A stretch of DNA of 64,000 nt from Trema orientale. Lineage: Eukaryota > Streptophyta > Magnoliopsida > Rosales > Cannabaceae. Position numbers and translations under genes: made by a program. The notes beneath the pieces are model-generated. The model searched no databases. It was not told where the DNA came from and saw nothing but the letters and a program-made list of their open reading frames with translations. Numbering within the stretch: the stretch's first letter is position 1; each line of letters begins with the position of its first letter. The DNA is taken from contig JXTC01000092.1 of assembly GCA_002914845.1 (NCBI GenBank), positions 613,047 to 677,046 on the forward strand. Reading direction: 5' to 3'. Below are positions 62,101 to 64,000 of the stretch, piece after piece.

Positions 62101-64000
62101 AAGATCAACGGAGTAAGTTAATGCCTCGAGCCATGAAATGTGTTTTTGTTGGATATGCTCTACATCAAAAAGGGTATCGATGTTATCATCCCCCTACTCG
62201 ACGCATATTCATCACTATGGATGTTATCTTCCATGAAGATACAATGTATTACTCTACGTCTGAATTTCAGGGGGAGTATCTTGATAAAATTCAAACTTTT
62301 GAATACAATCTTATGACAGATATGGAGAAAATAAAAGTTCATGTGGCAGAAATATCTAATGAATATACAGGTGACTTGGATACGAGTGGTCAAAACTTGA
62401 ATATAAGTGGTAATCCAAAAAATCAGGAAACTTCAGAAGTCGAGCTGCATTCTCTCCCGAGTAATATACCAAACCAATCATTAGCTGAGGATACTTCTTA
62501 TACAGTACCTGAGTAATCTAGGAGACAGTTACCACAACGTCACACAAGAGGTATTCCAAAACCAACTTATGAACCTGAGTTGTCTGGTAAAATAAGATAT
62601 CCCATTAGCCATTATGTGTCAACATATCAATTGTCAAAAACAAATCAGTCATTTGTAAATCAATTATCTACTGTATCTATTCCTAACAGTATGTAGGAAG
62701 CTATAACTAACCCAAGGTGAAAAGCTGCAATTAATGAAGAGATGGCCTCCTTACAAAAGAACCAGACATAGGAGCTTGTAGATCTTCCTACAGGAAAGAA
62801 ATCAGTTGGGTGTCGATGGATTTTTTCTGTAAAGTACAAAGCTGATGGTACAATTGAGCGCTTCAAAGCAAGATTGGTGGCAAAGGAATATACCCAGACT
62901 CATGGAATCGACTACACTGAAACTTTTGCGCCTGTAGCAAAAATCAACACGGTGCGAGTCTTGTTATCCTTAGCTGCAAATTTTGAATGGCCATTACAGC
63001 AGTTTGATGTGAAGAACGCCTTTTTGCATGGGGAACTATCTAAAGAAGTCTACATGGATCTTCCCCCAGGGTGCATGATGACAAGAAAACAAAGGCAAAA
63101 GATGTGTAAATTGAAGAAATTATTGTATGGTTTGAAGTAATCTCCCAGGGCCTAGTTTGGAAGATTCACAAAATCTATGGTAGCATTTGGTTATCATCAG
63201 AGCAATTCAGATCACACGTTGTTCTTGAAAAAGAAAAACGGTAATATTACCGCATTTATTATTTATGTTGATGACATGGTGGTAACAGGAAATGATCCAG
63301 TTGAAAGAAAAGCCCTACAAGAATATTTGTCTAAAGAATTTGAAATGAAAGATCTTGGCTCCTTAAAGTATTTTTTGGGAATTGAAGTATCTCGATCTCA
63401 GAAAGGTATTTTCTTGTCTCAAAGGAAGTATGCTTTGGATCTTTTGGAAGAAACTAGGATGTCAGCATGTCAACCAGTAAATACACTAATTGAAGAAGGA
63501 TTAAAATTACGTGTTGAAGCTGATCAAGTTCCAGCTGACAAAGGAAGATACCAAAGACTTGTTGGCAGATTGATGTGCTTAGCACACACAAAACCAGATC
63601 TTGCATATGCTTTGAGCATCGTTAGCCAATTTATGCATAATCTAGGCGAGCAGCATATGAATGTAGTCATACGAATTTTGAGATACTTGAAATCAGCTCC
63701 AGGAAAAGGAATTCTTTTCTCTAAGAAAACAAAGGAACAAACCATCGAGGTATACACTGACGCAGACTGGGCTGGAGATAAAACTGACATGCGATCTACT
63801 TCAGGATATTTTACCTTTGTAGGTGGCAATCTCGTTACTTGGAGGAGCAAGAAACAAAGTGTCATTGCTCGCTCAAGTGGTGAAGCATAACTTAGGGGAA
63901 TGGCTCTTGGAGTTTGTGAAGGATTGTGGCTAAATCTTCTCCTTCAGGATTTAGGTTATTTATCAAATAAACCAATCCAGTTATACTGTGATAACAAGTC
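58996..64000 (+). mobile_element. Ty1/copia LTR retrotransposon fossil, cut by the right edge
   Basis: Parts in order: 5' LTR 58996-59154; primer-binding site from 59155 (TGATATCAGAGAAGG, like the initiator tRNA-Met complement); an A-rich leader near 59860-59955; gag from about 59960, with a CCHC-like knuckle near 60740; protease (WIIDSGATDHM) near 60965; integrase about 61380-62160; reverse transcriptase about 62700-63400, including YVDDMVV; and RNase H about 63740-63890. The order protease, integrase, reverse transcriptase, RNase H is the copia order. The coding region is broken in roughly half a dozen or more places, so it is a fossil. The 3' LTR is outside the window, so age cannot be set from LTR comparison. 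Confidence 0.93.

Overview
The window is nuclear DNA of a flowering plant, most likely a woody eudicot. It is AT-rich, has spliced plant gene families with GT-AG introns, and is full of LTR-retrotransposon debris, a Mutator-like transposon, MITEs and simple repeats. I cannot name the species. Single N bases at 1850 and 23460 mark assembly uncertainty.

Host genes, left to right: the first six exons of an MCM9-type helicase gene (minus, 1261-3252, continuing past the left edge); an intron-free SF3B1 / SF3b155 splicing-factor gene (plus, 11063-14860) with a probable 5' UTR intron; a four-exon 14-3-3 gene (minus, 16040-19396); a divergent three-exon NAC transcription-factor gene (plus, 23461-25408, 5' end in a CT repeat with an N); an eleven-exon gene (plus, 44466-53079) for a predicted secreted 420-residue protein resembling the class III substrate-binding proteins of bacterial iron-siderophore and cobalamin importers; and a two-exon UGT85-like UDP-glycosyltransferase (minus, 55422-57716). 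They show no functional clustering. SF3B1, 14-3-3 and MCM9 are housekeeping genes; NAC, UGT and the binding-protein-like gene are accessory.

Mobile DNA: a Ty3/gypsy fossil enters from the left with its LTR at 729-1023, inside an MCM9 intron. A Tourist-like MITE (5752-6111) sits in one copy of a tandem duplication whose other copy keeps the empty site. A TIR element (21459-22902) holds a nested foldback repeat. A 7.1-kb Mutator-like element (31436-38526) has ~226-bp inverted repeats, a 9-bp target duplication, a spliced GRF-zinc-finger gene and a decayed transposase gene whose intron carries a later LTR-type insertion. A Ty1/copia fossil with a 159-bp LTR fills 58996 to the right edge. Remnants of other LTR elements lie near 3.7-4.9, 6.9-7.7, 28-31, 39-42.7 and 53.1-54.3 kb.

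The least explained structure is a family of foldback repeats (about 22.14, 45.18 and 48.95 kb, with a structural analogue at 10.15 kb). AT-rich inverted arms flank a core of short, partly palindromic words around TTACTAGTTACC, in a 69-bp tandem unit. A separate array of GGTCAAGTA / TACTTGACC words lies at 9.25-10.0 kb.
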